Translations under genes and position numbers: made by a program
The notes under the pieces: model-generated
Told to the model about the DNA's origin: nothing
Seen by the model: only the letters and a program-made list of their open reading frames with translations
Database searches by the model: none
Origin: JALHFZ01 sp964483085
GTDB taxonomy: Bacteria > Synergistota > Synergistia > Synergistales > Aminobacteriaceae
Direction of reading: 5' to 3'
Assembly: GCA_964483085.1 (NCBI GenBank)
Contig: CAYZZX010000002.1
Span: forward strand, 13,373 to 77,372
DNA: 64,000 nucleotides
Shown here: positions 51,823 through 60,750 of the stretch, one piece after another
Numbering within the stretch: position 1 is the first letter of the stretch
Layout: each line of letters opens with the position of its first letter

Positions 51823-53010
51823 ATGACTGAAGGGTTTGGCAAAATTGCCCGGAAAATATTCTCCGGTCTTCTCTTTATCGTCGGCGGCATGATCGGTGCC
51901 CAGATTATACAGCTTTTTTACCCCATGATCCCCGAGCGGTTCACCTTGGCATGGAAAGAATGGCTGCCTCTGTGGCTGCCGGATAAAGCTCTTCTTACCG
52001 TAGTGGCTATTGTAGTCTTTGCCTTTATCGCTCTGGTTCTCGCTCCACTATTCCTGCGTCTCCTCGGCCTCATGGGTTCTTTTTTTGAAGTTCATCTGAA
52101 AAACTCCACTTGGTCTGAGATAACCTCGGCGACTATTGGTATGATCATCGGGCTTCTCATCGCCAATCTCATGGCTCTTCCCTTCTCCGACCTCCCCTTC
52201 GGCAGCTATCTTGCCGTGGGGCTGAACATCGTTCTCGGTTACCTCGGAGCCGTCATCCTTCTGAAGCGACAGAACGATCTCCGCCATGTGCTCACCCCCA
52301 TTCAAAGCCTGAAGGAACGCCTTGCCAGCATGAAGGGGAACCCCGCAAGAGAGCGGGAAGAGACGGACTCCGACTATTCGGCCTCGCAGCAGTGGGAGGC
52401 GGGCAAGAAGATTCTCGATACGAGCGTCATCATTGACGGAAGAATTCTTGACGTAGCCCGCACGGGATTTCTCGAAGGGCTCATCATCATCCCCCAGTTC
52501 GTGCTTCTTGAACTTCAGGCCGTGGCCGATTCCACCGACCCCGCCCGCAGAACGAGAGGAAGACGGGGGCTCGACGTGGTGAACGAGCTGCAGCGGATCA
52601 GCGAACTTCAGATTGAGATCATCGACACTCCTCTGAAAACACTCAAGGTCGAAACCGTGGACAGCGGTCTTGTGGTCATGGCCGACAAGGTTGGTGCCCA
52701 GATACTCACCACCGACTATAATCTCAACAAGCTCGCCCAGATTCAGGGCATCAAGGTGCTCAACGTGAACGACCTTGCCAACGCCCTGAAACCCATGCTC
52801 CTTCCCGGCGAGACGATCAACATCGACGTCATCCGGGAGGGGAAAGAGCCCCATCAGGGGGTGGGGTATCTCGACGACGGCACCATGTTTGTCGTTGAGG
52901 ACGGAGAAGGGTACATCGGTAAACGGGTGGAAGTGGTAGTCACCTCCATGCTCCAGACCTCGGCCGGGCGCATGGTCTTCGGACGGGTCCGGCGGGAAGT
53001 TCGTCTCTGA
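51823..53010 (+). CDS. Membrane-anchored PIN-TRAM domain protein (YacL-like)
   Basis: 395 residues. Four membrane helices in residues 12-150, then a PIN nuclease domain with acidic residues in LDTSVIIDGRILDV (about 205-218), FVLLELQAVADS, GLDVVNELQ and LTTDYNLNKLA (about 300-310), and a C-terminal TRAM domain (GETINIDVIREGKEPHQGVGYLDDGTMFVVEDG, from about 328). This is the YacL family widespread in Gram-positives and others; substrate probably RNA. It precedes ispD, a common neighbour. Confidence 0.9.
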   Translation: MTEGFGKIARKIFSGLLFIVGGMIGAQIIQLFYPMIPERFTLAWKEWLPLWLPDKALLTVVAIVVFAFIALVLAPLFLRLLGLMGSFFEVHLKNSTWSEITSATIGMIIGLLIANLMALPFSDLPFGSYLAVGLNIVLGYLGAVILLKRQNDLRHVLTPIQSLKERLASMKGNPAREREETDSDYSASQQWEAGKKILDTSVIIDGRILDVARTGFLEGLIIIPQFVLLELQAVADSTDPARRTRGRRGLDVVNELQRISELQIEIIDTPLKTLKVETVDSGLVVMADKVGAQILTTDYNLNKLAQIQGIKVLNVNDLANALKPMLLPGETINIDVIREGKEPHQGVGYLDDGTMFVVEDGEGYIGKRVEVVVTSMLQTSAGRMVFGRVRREVRL

Positions 53011-54197
53011 TGAAGAGCTGCTCATTTATTCTCGTCGCGGCCGGAAAGGGATCGAGAGCGGGGGGCGAGCTCCCTAAGCAGCTCCGTCTTCTCGGCGGGC
53101 GGCCTCTCTGGGAGTGGAGCGCCCGTACCGCCGAGACGCTCTATCGTGCGGGAGAGATTATAGAGACCGTTCTCGTGGTTCCTCCCGGAACGGAAGAGGA
53201 CTTCAAAAGGGCAGCGGAGATATACGGCTGCCCTTTTTCAATAACCTCCGGAGGAGCTGAGCGGGCAGATTCGGTCCTTAAGGGGGTTTTGGCCGCCCGG
53301 GGAGAGAGCGTTCTCGTGCACGACGCGGCCCGCCCCTTTCTTTCAGTCGCCCTGTGCCGCCGTCTGCTCAAGGCCCTCGTTCCGGACGTCGGCGTCGTTC
53401 CCCTGCTCCCCGCAGCGGACGCCATGAAGCGACGCGAGGAAGGCGAAAAACTCGGGACCTTTCCCCGGGAGGGGCTTTTTCTTACCCAGACGCCCCAGGC
53501 CTTTCCGACTCTGCAGTTGAAAGAGGCCCTTGAGGGTTTTGGTCGAGGCGTGAAGGACGAGGGAGAAGCCTGGGTTGCCTCGGGAAGGGAGCTTCGTTCA
53601 GTGGAGGGAGAACGGAAGAACATGAAGATCACCTGGGACGAAGATTTCACCCTTGCAGAAAGTCTTTTCTCAAGGGTGTACAGAGTGGGAAGCGGGTATG
53701 ATATTCATCCCCTCGTTCCCGACCGTCCCTTTCTCCTCGGCGGAGTGGCCTTTCCTGATTTTCCCCTCGGATTCAAGGGGTATTCCGACGGCGATGTCCT
53801 CGTTCATACTCTCTGCGACGCCCTTCTGGGAGCCGCGGGGCTCGGCGATATCGGAATGCTCTTTCCCGCGGGGGTAACGAAATACCGGAACATATCAAGT
53901 CTTCTTCTTCTCGAGGACGTGGGGAAAAGGGTCTTCTCCGAAGGCTGGACCCTCGAGTGGTTCGACGGAGTGATCTGCGCTCAGGAGCCTCTTCTCGCTG
54001 CCGCTCTTCCGACCATGATCGCAACCATGGAAGGGGTTCTTCCTCCGCAATGGAGAAAGAAAATCCATCTCAAGGCAAAATCGGGAGAGGGAATTGGCCC
54101 CGTGGGAGAGTGCGGAGCGGTGGTCTGTACGGGCAGCGCCACTCTGTCGATTCCATCCTGGCTTCTCGCAGAAAAGGAAAATAACTGTCCGTCCTGA
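53010..54197 (+). CDS. ispDF: Bifunctional IspD/IspF
   Basis: 395 residues. Residues 1-220: IspD nucleotidyltransferase with SFILVAAGKGSRAGGELPKQL (5-25) and VLVHDAARPFLS (about 103). Residues about 228-395: IspF with VGSGYDIHPL (zinc Asp and His), GYSDGDVLVHTLCDALLGAAGLGDIG (about 262-288) and the C-terminal GPVGECGAVVCTGSATL. Catalyses two non-consecutive MEP-pathway steps in one chain, with IspE elsewhere. One-base overlap with the PIN gene. Confidence 0.95.
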   Translation: MKSCSFILVAAGKGSRAGGELPKQLRLLGGRPLWEWSARTAETLYRAGEIIETVLVVPPGTEEDFKRAAEIYGCPFSITSGGAERADSVLKGVLAARGESVLVHDAARPFLSVALCRRLLKALVPDVGVVPLLPAADAMKRREEGEKLGTFPREGLFLTQTPQAFPTLQLKEALEGFGRGVKDEGEAWVASGRELRSVEGERKNMKITWDEDFTLAESLFSRVYRVGSGYDIHPLVPDRPFLLGGVAFPDFPLGFKGYSDGDVLVHTLCDALLGAAGLGDIGMLFPAGVTKYRNISSLLLLEDVGKRVFSEGWTLEWFDGVICAQEPLLAAALPTMIATMEGVLPPQWRKKIHLKAKSGEGIGPVGECGAVVCTGSATLSIPSWLLAEKENNCPS

Positions 54198-54220
54198 CAT
54201 TCTTTTCATCAGATACGAGG

Positions 54221-54249
54221 TTGTTTCTTTCCGAAGGAAGGCCTACAAT
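54221..54249 (+). promoter_or_regulatory. Predicted guaB promoter
   Basis: TTGTTT (54221-54226), 17-base spacer, TACAAT (54244-54249); GTAAGGAGG stands before the guaB ATG 50 bases further on. Confidence 0.5.
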
Positions 54250-54301
54250 TTCGCAAAGCCCTTTTCGCTCCTGGCGGAAGGGTAAGGAGGTTTTACGACA
54301 A

Positions 54302-55777
54302 ATGAAATTCGAATCGAAATTTACTGCATACGAGGGGGTTACCTTCGACGATGTCCTGCTCGAACCGGGAGCCAGCGAGGTGCTCCCCTTCGATGTAGCG
54401 ATCGCAACAAAGATAACCAATAACATCCCCCTGAGTATCCCTCTCTGCACCGCCGCCATGGACACGGTGACCGAATCCCGTCTCGCCATCGCCATCGCCC
54501 GGGAGGGAGGGATCGGATTTATTCACAGAAACATGTCAGTGGAGAAGCAGGCACGGGAGGTTGACGTGGTGAAACGGTCGGAATCGGGAGTCATCGTGGA
54601 CCCCTTCTTCCTTCACCCCGACGACCCTGTACTTCAAGCCGTCCAGCTGATGGAGCGCTTTCACATCTCGGGCGTTCCCATCGTGGACGAAAATAAAAAG
54701 CTGGTGGGGATCATCACCAACCGGGATCTTCGGTTTGTAGATAATTTCGAGCAGCCCATCAGCCGGATCATGACGAAGGAGAATCTCATCACCGCCTCGG
54801 AGGGAACGACTCTCGATTCTGCCCAGGCGATCCTGATGAAGAAAAAGATCGAAAAACTCCCCATAGTCGATGAACACGGAATTTTGAAGGGACTCATCAC
54901 CATTAAAGACATTCAGAAGGTGAAAGACTTCCCCGACGCAGCCAAGGACAGCGGCGGAAGACTTCGGGTCGGTGCCGCTGTAGGGGTGGGGTCCGACCTC
55001 CTTGAAAGAGCGGCTGCTCTCGTACAGAGTAAGGTCGACATTATCGCGGTGGACACGGCCCATGCCCATTCCCGTAAGGTGATCGATTCAATAAAGCTGC
55101 TCCGGTCTGAATATCCCGACCTTGAGCTTGTGGGAGGCAACATCGCCACGGCTGAAGCCGCCGAAGCCCTGATAGAGGCGGGGGTAGACGCCGTGAAGGT
55201 GGGGATCGGCCCGGGGAGCATCTGCACTACCAGGATTATCGCCGGCATTGGCGTGCCCCAGCTGTCGGCCATCTTCAACGTCGCCCAGGCAGCTCATGCA
55301 CTGGGCAAGACCGTCATCGCCGACGGAGGAATCCGGTATTCGGGAGACATTGTCAAAGCCCTCGCCGCCGGCGCAGACACGGTCATGATCGGGTCGCTCT
55401 TCGCCGGAACGGAGGAAAGCCCCGGAGAGGTGATCATCTACCGGGGGAGATCCTACAAGAGCTACCGTGGAATGGGCTCTCTCGGCGCCATGAAGGATGG
55501 CTGCAGTAAAGACCGCTACTTTCAGGAGGGGGCCAGAAGTGATAAACTGGTACCTGAGGGTATCGAAGGACTTGCGGCCCACAAAGGCTCCCTTTCGGCC
55601 GTCGTCTACCAGCTCAACGGCGGAGTCCGGGCTGGAATGGGGTATGTGGGTGCTGAGAATCTCTCCGCCCTTCAGACGAGGGCAAGGTTCATACGCATCA
55701 GCGCCGCGTCAGTGAAGGAAAATCACCCCCACGACGTGGTCGTGACGAAAGAGGCGCCGAACTACTGGGTCGATTAG
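54302..55777 (+). CDS. guaB: Inosine-5'-monophosphate dehydrogenase
   Basis: 491 residues from ATG 54302 (AAGGAGG upstream); the frame is open earlier, but that part covers the promoter. TIM-barrel halves flank two CBS domains (about 95-205: FHISGVPIVDENKKLVGIITNRDL, IEKLPIVDEHGILKGLITIKDI). Catalytic loop GIGPGSICTTRII with Cys (about 305), GGIRYSGDIVKALAAGADTVMIG, and the flap KGSLSAVVYQLNGGVRAGMGY. Commits IMP to guanine nucleotides. Confidence 0.97.
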   Translation: MKFESKFTAYEGVTFDDVLLEPGASEVLPFDVAIATKITNNIPLSIPLCTAAMDTVTESRLAIAIAREGGIGFIHRNMSVEKQAREVDVVKRSESGVIVDPFFLHPDDPVLQAVQLMERFHISGVPIVDENKKLVGIITNRDLRFVDNFEQPISRIMTKENLITASEGTTLDSAQAILMKKKIEKLPIVDEHGILKGLITIKDIQKVKDFPDAAKDSGGRLRVGAAVGVGSDLLERAAALVQSKVDIIAVDTAHAHSRKVIDSIKLLRSEYPDLELVGGNIATAEAAEALIEAGVDAVKVGIGPGSICTTRIIAGIGVPQLSAIFNVAQAAHALGKTVIADGGIRYSGDIVKALAAGADTVMIGSLFAGTEESPGEVIIYRGRSYKSYRGMGSLGAMKDGCSKDRYFQEGARSDKLVPEGIEGLAAHKGSLSAVVYQLNGGVRAGMGYVGAENLSALQTRARFIRISAASVKENHPHDVVVTKEAPNYWVD

Positions 55778-55808
55778 GTTTCGCGGAAAGCGAAAGGGGA
55801 GCTCGCCT

Positions 55809-55997
55809 GTGGCGGGAACGAAGGTGTACGAAAGAAATACTGCCGAAGACCACGTCTATTGGAAGGGGATTCTCGACCTTCCCGAACTGACGGAGGAGGT
55901 CATTGCGTCTTCCTTTCACTTCGCCGATGATCGCGGTGATTTCGAGGGATGCCTCGAGGAGTGGTGGCCGGAGTTCATTTCAGACTTCACTCTCTGA
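55809..55997 (+). CDS. Small acidic protein of unknown function
   Basis: 62 residues from GTG 55809 with GGGGAG 7 bases upstream. Contains three Trp and about 17 Asp/Glu; no signal peptide, no Cys, no known motif. It begins 32 bases after guaB and may share its transcript; a TTTCGC/GCGAAA hairpin lies between them. The clean ribosome site and lack of a competing frame favour a real gene, but this is a short ORF. Confidence 0.45.
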   Translation: MAGTKVYERNTAEDHVYWKGILDLPELTEEVIASSFHFADDRGDFEGCLEEWWPEFISDFTL

Positions 55998-56012
55998 TCT
56001 CAACAATAGAAT

Positions 56013-56042
56013 TTGCCCATTTCTTTCACCTTGTGCTATACT
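56013..56042 (+). promoter_or_regulatory. Promoter of the rimP-nusA-infB operon
   Basis: TTGCCC (56013-56018), 18-base spacer, TATACT (56037-56042). Predicted start near 56049. The surrounding stretch is markedly AT-rich. Confidence 0.6.
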
Positions 56043-56072
56043 TTACTGTGTTCGATTTGCGGATAATTTCTG

Positions 56073-56105
56073 CGAAGAGTGGGTTTTTCCCACTCTTCGT
56101 TTTTT
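56073..56105 (+). terminator. Leader terminator/attenuator upstream of rimP
   Basis: Perfect 11-pair stem CGAAGAGTGGG / CCCACTCTTCG, TTTTT loop, six T after the stem. It lies between the only visible promoter (start near 56049) and rimP, 30 bases before its ATG, so readthrough must be controlled or partial. Confidence 0.8.
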
Positions 56106-56134
56106 AAGAGCCCGAAATGAATGGAGCGATGGGA

Positions 56135-56641
56135 ATGGATGCCGTCAACGGAAGAGACCGATGGGAGCCCCTGCGGGAAATCGTGGAAGGTCTTGGATAT
56201 GAATGTGCCGGTATCGCCCTCACCGTCGAGGAAAAGAAACAATTCCTTAGAGTGTACATCGATTCCATCGGCGGAATTCTCGTGAAGGACTGCGAGACAG
56301 TCTCGAGAAGAGTAAGCCAATATCTCGATGAGCACGAGGACGTGATTCCCGGCAATTATTTCCTTGAGGTAAGCTCTCCCGGGCTGGAACGTCCTCTTTT
56401 TATCATGGACGACTATATACGGTTTACCGGAAAAAAAGCGAGATTGAAGACGAAATCCGCCCTGTTCGGCCAGAAGCGTTTCACCGGGCTGATTCAAGGA
56501 GTTCGAGACGGGAAGATTCTCTTTGTTCTTGAAGAGGAAAACCCTTTAATCGACGACGAAGTTTTTGAGATACCCTTTGACGCGATCAGCAAAGGAAATC
56601 TCGTCTTTGAAGATGAAAAGGCGAAAAGGAGGAATTCCTAA
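56135..56641 (+). CDS. rimP: Ribosome maturation factor RimP
   Basis: 168 residues from ATG 56135, which has GGAG 8 bases upstream; ATGs at 56117 and 56129 are in frame but poorly placed. LREIVEGLGYECAGIALTVEEKKQFLRVYIDS, then DCETVSRRVSQYLDEHEDVIPGNYFLEVSSPGLERPL (the family signature, about 55-91), and a C-terminal SH3-like domain. Needed for 30S assembly. First gene of the long translation operon. Confidence 0.93.
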   Translation: MDAVNGRDRWEPLREIVEGLGYECAGIALTVEEKKQFLRVYIDSIGGILVKDCETVSRRVSQYLDEHEDVIPGNYFLEVSSPGLERPLFIMDDYIRFTGKKARLKTKSALFGQKRFTGLIQGVRDGKILFVLEEENPLIDDEVFEIPFDAISKGNLVFEDEKAKRRNS

Positions 56642-57751
56642 ATGCAGTTTGGGCGTGATTTCGTCCGCGCGCTGGCCCAGATAACAAAGGAGCGTGGGCT
56701 CTCAAAAGAGATTATCGCCTCGAGCCTCGAGGCTGCACTCATCTCTGCCTACAAAAAATACCAGGGCGGAAACCAGGATGTGGAAGTTCACATAGACACG
56801 GAAAACGGTGATATCTCCATCTGCGAGGTGAAGCGGATAGTCGACGAAGTCGTCTCTCCCGACACGGAGATCTCCCTTCTCGAAGCTCACTCGAAGGGGA
56901 TCATCGATGTAGAAGTGGGCGACATTGTCAGACTGGAGCAGAACCCGGAGGATTTCGGCCGGATCGCCGCCCAGACCGCCCGGCAGGTGATTATCCAGCG
57001 TCTGAAGGATGCCGAGCGGCAGATCATCTTTGAGGAATTCTCCGATAAAGTGGGTGATCTCGTCACCGGCCTGGTCTTCAAATCGGAGAACGACCAGGTA
57101 CTCATCCGCCTGAACGAACGGACCGAAGCCATTCTTCCGAGGGAGGAGCGTATTGTGGGGGAGCCGTATATTCCCACCGAGCGGCTCAAGTTCTATCTTC
57201 TTGACGTCCGCCAGACGACCAGAGGGCCGAGAATCGTCGTCTCCCGCACCCATCCCGGGCTATTGCGTAAGCTCCTTGAGCTCGAAGTCCCTGAAATTCA
57301 GGAAGGGGTCATCGAGATCAAGAACATTGTCCGTGAGGCCGGAACTCGGGCAAAGATTGCCGTGCAGTCCCTTGACATGAACGTCGACCCCGTGGGAGCC
57401 TGCGTCGGGAGCAGCGGCACGCGGATTAAATCCATCAGTAAGGAGCTCTGCGGAGAGAAGATCGACGTGATCATCTGGAGCACCGATCCTCTTCAGTACA
57501 TACGGAACGCCCTTTCTCCGGCGAAGATCGTCAAAATCGAACCGGTACTCGAGCAGGAAAAGGCGGTAAAAGTCTATGCAAGGCCCGATCAGCTTTCCCT
57601 CGCTATCGGTAAGGCCGGGCAGAACGTTCGCCTTGCGGCGCGTCTCACCGGGTGGAAAATAGACATCAACGCCCTCGAACCGGAGAGAATGCCCACCCTT
57701 CACGATATCTTTCAGGATATTGATATCCTTGAAGAAAGCGGATCGGAGTAG
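56642..57751 (+). CDS. nusA: Transcription termination/antitermination factor NusA
   Basis: 369 residues. N-terminal RNA polymerase-binding domain (1-125), S1 domain (about 133-200: GDLVTGLVFKSENDQVLIRLNERTEAILP), KH1 and KH2 (about 225-345: DPVGACVGSSGTRIKSISKELCGEKIDVI, AIGKAGQNVRLAARLTGWKIDI). No C-terminal acidic repeats, as in Gram-positive NusA. AAGGAGG just before the rimP stop. Confidence 0.96.
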   Translation: MQFGRDFVRALAQITKERGLSKEIIASSLEAALISAYKKYQGGNQDVEVHIDTENGDISICEVKRIVDEVVSPDTEISLLEAHSKGIIDVEVGDIVRLEQNPEDFGRIAAQTARQVIIQRLKDAERQIIFEEFSDKVGDLVTGLVFKSENDQVLIRLNERTEAILPREERIVGEPYIPTERLKFYLLDVRQTTRGPRIVVSRTHPGLLRKLLELEVPEIQEGVIEIKNIVREAGTRAKIAVQSLDMNVDPVGACVGSSGTRIKSISKELCGEKIDVIIWSTDPLQYIRNALSPAKIVKIEPVLEQEKAVKVYARPDQLSLAIGKAGQNVRLAARLTGWKIDINALEPERMPTLHDIFQDIDILEESGSE

Positions 57752-57763
57752 TCGGACAAGATC

Positions 57764-58042
57764 GTGAAGCGAAGCCGCCCGCGGACATGCACCGGATGCA
57801 GAGAAGAATCTCCGAAAAGGGAATTGATTCGGGTCGTCCGAACTCCCGACGGGCAGATTCTCGTTGACGCCACCGGACGACATCCGGGGCGGGGGGCTTA
57901 TGTCTGCCGAAAAAAGGAATGCGTTCTCGAGGCCATGAAGCGCAATGCTCTTGCCAGAGCGCTCAAGGCCCCGGTTGAACGGAAGTTTTATGAAACCCTT
58001 CTTGACATGATTTCGGAAGAGCCGGAGAGGGAAAATTCATGA
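57764..58042 (+). CDS. ylxR: YlxR (RnpM) family RNA-binding protein
   Basis: 92 residues from GTG 57764. RTCTGCREESPKRELIRVVR (6-25), then GRHPGRGAYVCRKKECVLEAMKRNALARAL, the DUF448 signature. Usual place between nusA and infB. In B. subtilis the homologue binds and modulates RNase P. Confidence 0.92.
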   Translation: MKRSRPRTCTGCREESPKRELIRVVRTPDGQILVDATGRHPGRGAYVCRKKECVLEAMKRNALARALKAPVERKFYETLLDMISEEPERENS

Positions 58043-58380
58043 TGGTTCCCGCAGCGGAGTCCCTTCTTTCTCTGGTGGGGCTCGCGAAACGGGCAGGGGT
58101 TCTCCAGATAGGGCAGGATAAGATAAAATCACAGCTGGCACAGGGTGAAAGCCTTCTGATTCTTTTTGCCGAAGGAGCGGAGTCATCTTTTTACCGGTCC
58201 CTCGTGAAGGGGAGGTATGCAGAAAAATGTACGATACGAGTGCTCGGCGGAATATCAGGAACTGAACTTTCCGCTGCTGTCGGTTCAGGGAATGTAAAGG
58301 TGGTAGCATTACCGTTACGCAGCGGCTTTGCGGCATCAGTTTCAAAACTGCTTGCGGAAGGGGGAATAGAGTTTGAGTAA
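58039..58380 (+). CDS. ylxQ: L7Ae-family ribosomal protein YlxQ
   Basis: 113 residues, ATGA overlap with ylxR and 8-base overlap with infB. SLVGLAKRAGVLQIGQDKIKSQLAQGESLLILFAEGAE is the L7Ae/L30e/Gadd45-type N-terminus, with Leu-rich SVSKLLAEGG at the end. Probably binds kink-turn RNA. Confidence 0.88.
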   Translation: MMVPAAESLLSLVGLAKRAGVLQIGQDKIKSQLAQGESLLILFAEGAESSFYRSLVKGRYAEKCTIRVLGGISGTELSAAVGSGNVKVVALPLRSGFAASVSKLLAEGGIEFE

Positions 58381-60355
58381 AATTCGAGTCTACGAACTTG
58401 CCAAATTACTTGATAAAAACAATAAGGAACTGCTCGACATTCTGGGAAATCTCGGGATAGAGGTAAAAAGCCATATGAGCTCCATAGATACCGAAACAGC
58501 CCAGCTCGTGGAGGATGCTCTTAAAGAAACAGAGGGAGCGGTGGACGGGCAGGAAAAAAAGAAAGAGGAGCGACAGTTGATTAAAACGGAAATTTATGAG
58601 GTATCCCAGGGGGTTACCGTCAAGGCAGTAGCCCAGCTTATCGGCATCACACCGGCGGAAGCCGTAAAAACTCTTATCGGCGGCGGACTCATGATTCCTG
58701 CCGACGGTCCGGTGGATGAAAAAGTTCTAAAAATTCTTGAGAACGAGTACGATGTCGTTCTCACTATGGCCTGTGACGAGGTGGAAGAGCAGGATGATAG
58801 CTGCGCGGTCATCAAGCGGCCCAGATATTCCGGCGACCACCTTGAAGCCCGCCCCCCCATCGTTACCGTCATGGGGCATGTGGACCACGGAAAGACCACT
58901 CTTCTCGACTTCATCCGGGAGACGAACATCACGGCCCGGGAAGCTGGAGGCATCACCCAGCATATCGGAGCTTCCACAATCGAGCAGAACGGCAAAAAAA
59001 TAGTCTTCCTCGACACGCCCGGCCATGAGGCCTTCACGGCTATGCGTGCCCGGGGCGCCCAGGCGACGGATATATCCATTCTCGTCGTGGCTGCCGATGA
59101 CGGCGTGATGCCCCAAACCAGAGAAGCCATCAATCATGCCAAGGCGGCCGGCGTTCCCATAATCGTTGCCATCAACAAGGTCGATAAACCCGCTGCAAAG
59201 CCAGATCGCGTTCGCCAGCAGCTTTCCGATGTGGGCCTTGCCCCTGAGGAATGGGGCGGTTCCACCATCATGGTGGAGGTTTCAGCAAAATCGGGAGAGG
59301 GTATTCCCCAGCTTCTCGAGATGATCCTCCTCGTAGCTGAAATGGAGGAGTTCAAGGCGGACCCCACAGTCAGACCGAGGGGCATCGTCGTCGAGGCCAA
59401 GCTTGACAAGGGGAAAGGCCCCGTGGCCACCGTTCTCGTCCAGGAGGGGACCCTCTGCAAGGGGGATATCCTTCTCTTCGGCACGACCTGCGGAAAAATC
59501 CGCGCCATGATCGACTCCGAGGGCAAGACAATCGATTGCGCCGGACCGAGTACTCCCGTAGAAATTCTTGGCCTAACGGCAGTTCCTCAGCCCGGAGAGA
59601 TTTTTGAGTCCATAGACAGCGAACGGTGCGCCCGGGGCATCATCAGCGATAGAGAGCAGGAGCAGCGGAGCGCCCTGCAGGGCGGGGCGCGGAAAATCAG
59701 CCTCGAAGATCTCTATTCCCAACTCAAAGAGGGGGACGTTCCCCAGCTCAACCTGCTTCTAAAGAGCGATGTGCAGGGGTCTGGTGAGGCTCTCGCCGCC
59801 GCCCTCGAAAAAATGACCACCAGCGAAGTGGGCATCAACATGGTCCATCGCGGAGTGGGAAGGATCGCCGAGTCAGATGTCATGCTCGCTTCAGTTTCAA
59901 ATGCGGTCATCATCGGATTCAACGTCCGCCCCGATCCCAACGCCAAAAAAATCGCTGAAGCGGAAGGCGTTCAGATTCGCCTCTACGACATTATCTACGA
60001 CGCCATCGATGACGTAAAGGCCGCCCTTGAAGGGCTGCTCAAGCCCACCATCCGCCAGAACGTTCTGGGGCAGGCGGAAATCCGCCAGATCATCAAGGTT
60101 CCGAAGGCTGGAAAGATCGCCGGCAGCTACGTTCTCGAAGGAGTCGTCCGGCGGAATGCCAGAGCGCGGGTTATCCGCGGAGGCATCGTGCTGTGGGACG
60201 GCTCTCTCGCCAATCTCCGGCGTTTTAAAGATGAGGCGAAGGAAGTGGCCGCAGGGTATGAATGCGGCATCAGCCTCAGCAATTACCAGGACTTCGTAGA
60301 AGGCGACATCATCGAAGCCTACGAGATCATCGAGGAAAAACGGCATCTGGATTGA
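58373..60355 (+). CDS. infB: Translation initiation factor IF-2
   Basis: 660 residues from TTG 58373; short N-terminal region (only one IF2_N-like unit, VYELAKLLDKNNKELLDILGNLGIEVK, and a brief charged linker). G domain: GHVDHGKTTLLD (about 166-177), DTPGHEAF and NKVDKP (about 266). C-terminal domains II-IV include NVRPDPNAKKIAEAEGVQIRLYDIIYDAIDDVKAALEG. Brings initiator fMet-tRNA to the 30S subunit. 1-base overlap with ylxP. Confidence 0.97.
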   Translation: MSKIRVYELAKLLDKNNKELLDILGNLGIEVKSHMSSIDTETAQLVEDALKETEGAVDGQEKKKEERQLIKTEIYEVSQGVTVKAVAQLIGITPAEAVKTLIGGGLMIPADGPVDEKVLKILENEYDVVLTMACDEVEEQDDSCAVIKRPRYSGDHLEARPPIVTVMGHVDHGKTTLLDFIRETNITAREAGGITQHIGASTIEQNGKKIVFLDTPGHEAFTAMRARGAQATDISILVVAADDGVMPQTREAINHAKAAGVPIIVAINKVDKPAAKPDRVRQQLSDVGLAPEEWGGSTIMVEVSAKSGEGIPQLLEMILLVAEMEEFKADPTVRPRGIVVEAKLDKGKGPVATVLVQEGTLCKGDILLFGTTCGKIRAMIDSEGKTIDCAGPSTPVEILGLTAVPQPGEIFESIDSERCARGIISDREQEQRSALQGGARKISLEDLYSQLKEGDVPQLNLLLKSDVQGSGEALAAALEKMTTSEVGINMVHRGVGRIAESDVMLASVSNAVIIGFNVRPDPNAKKIAEAEGVQIRLYDIIYDAIDDVKAALEGLLKPTIRQNVLGQAEIRQIIKVPKAGKIAGSYVLEGVVRRNARARVIRGGIVLWDGSLANLRRFKDEAKEVAAGYECGISLSNYQDFVEGDIIEAYEIIEEKRHLD

Positions 60356-60750
60356 TGAACAAAGAATATCCTGTTCCCTACGTCGCCCTTCTGGTGATTC
60401 ATCTGAGGATCTATGCATCCCAGAGCGTGAAAGACCGCAGAAGGGTTGTACGGTCGCTCGTCGACCGGATACGAAGACGATGGAATGTTTCAGCCATGGA
60501 CCTCGGTCCTGACGGAAGCCTTTCCGAGGTGGTACTGGCTGTATCAGCGGTGGCGAATAGTGTGCGAATGGCGGAGGAGCGGGTCAGTGCAGTCTTCTCC
60601 TTTGCCTCTTCCGAGGAAGAATCGGGAGAATTCACCATTATCCGGCACTGTCGAGAGGTAATGACCTATGACGACATTGCGTATGCTAAGGATCAACAAA
60701 CAGATACAGCGCGAAATTTCCCTTCTTTTGGAACTGAGGGTAAAGAATGA
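60355..60750 (+). CDS. ylxP: YlxP-like protein (DUF503)
   Basis: 131 residues from ATG 60355. VALLVIHLRIYASQSVKDRRRVVRSLVDRIRRRWNVS and the central AVSAVANSVRMAEERVSAVFSF fit DUF503, small dimeric proteins nearly always between infB and rbfA. Molecular role unknown. Overlaps rbfA by 83 bases, unusually long. Confidence 0.88.
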   Translation: MNKEYPVPYVALLVIHLRIYASQSVKDRRRVVRSLVDRIRRRWNVSAMDLGPDGSLSEVVLAVSAVANSVRMAEERVSAVFSFASSEEESGEFTIIRHCREVMTYDDIAYAKDQQTDTARNFPSFGTEGKE

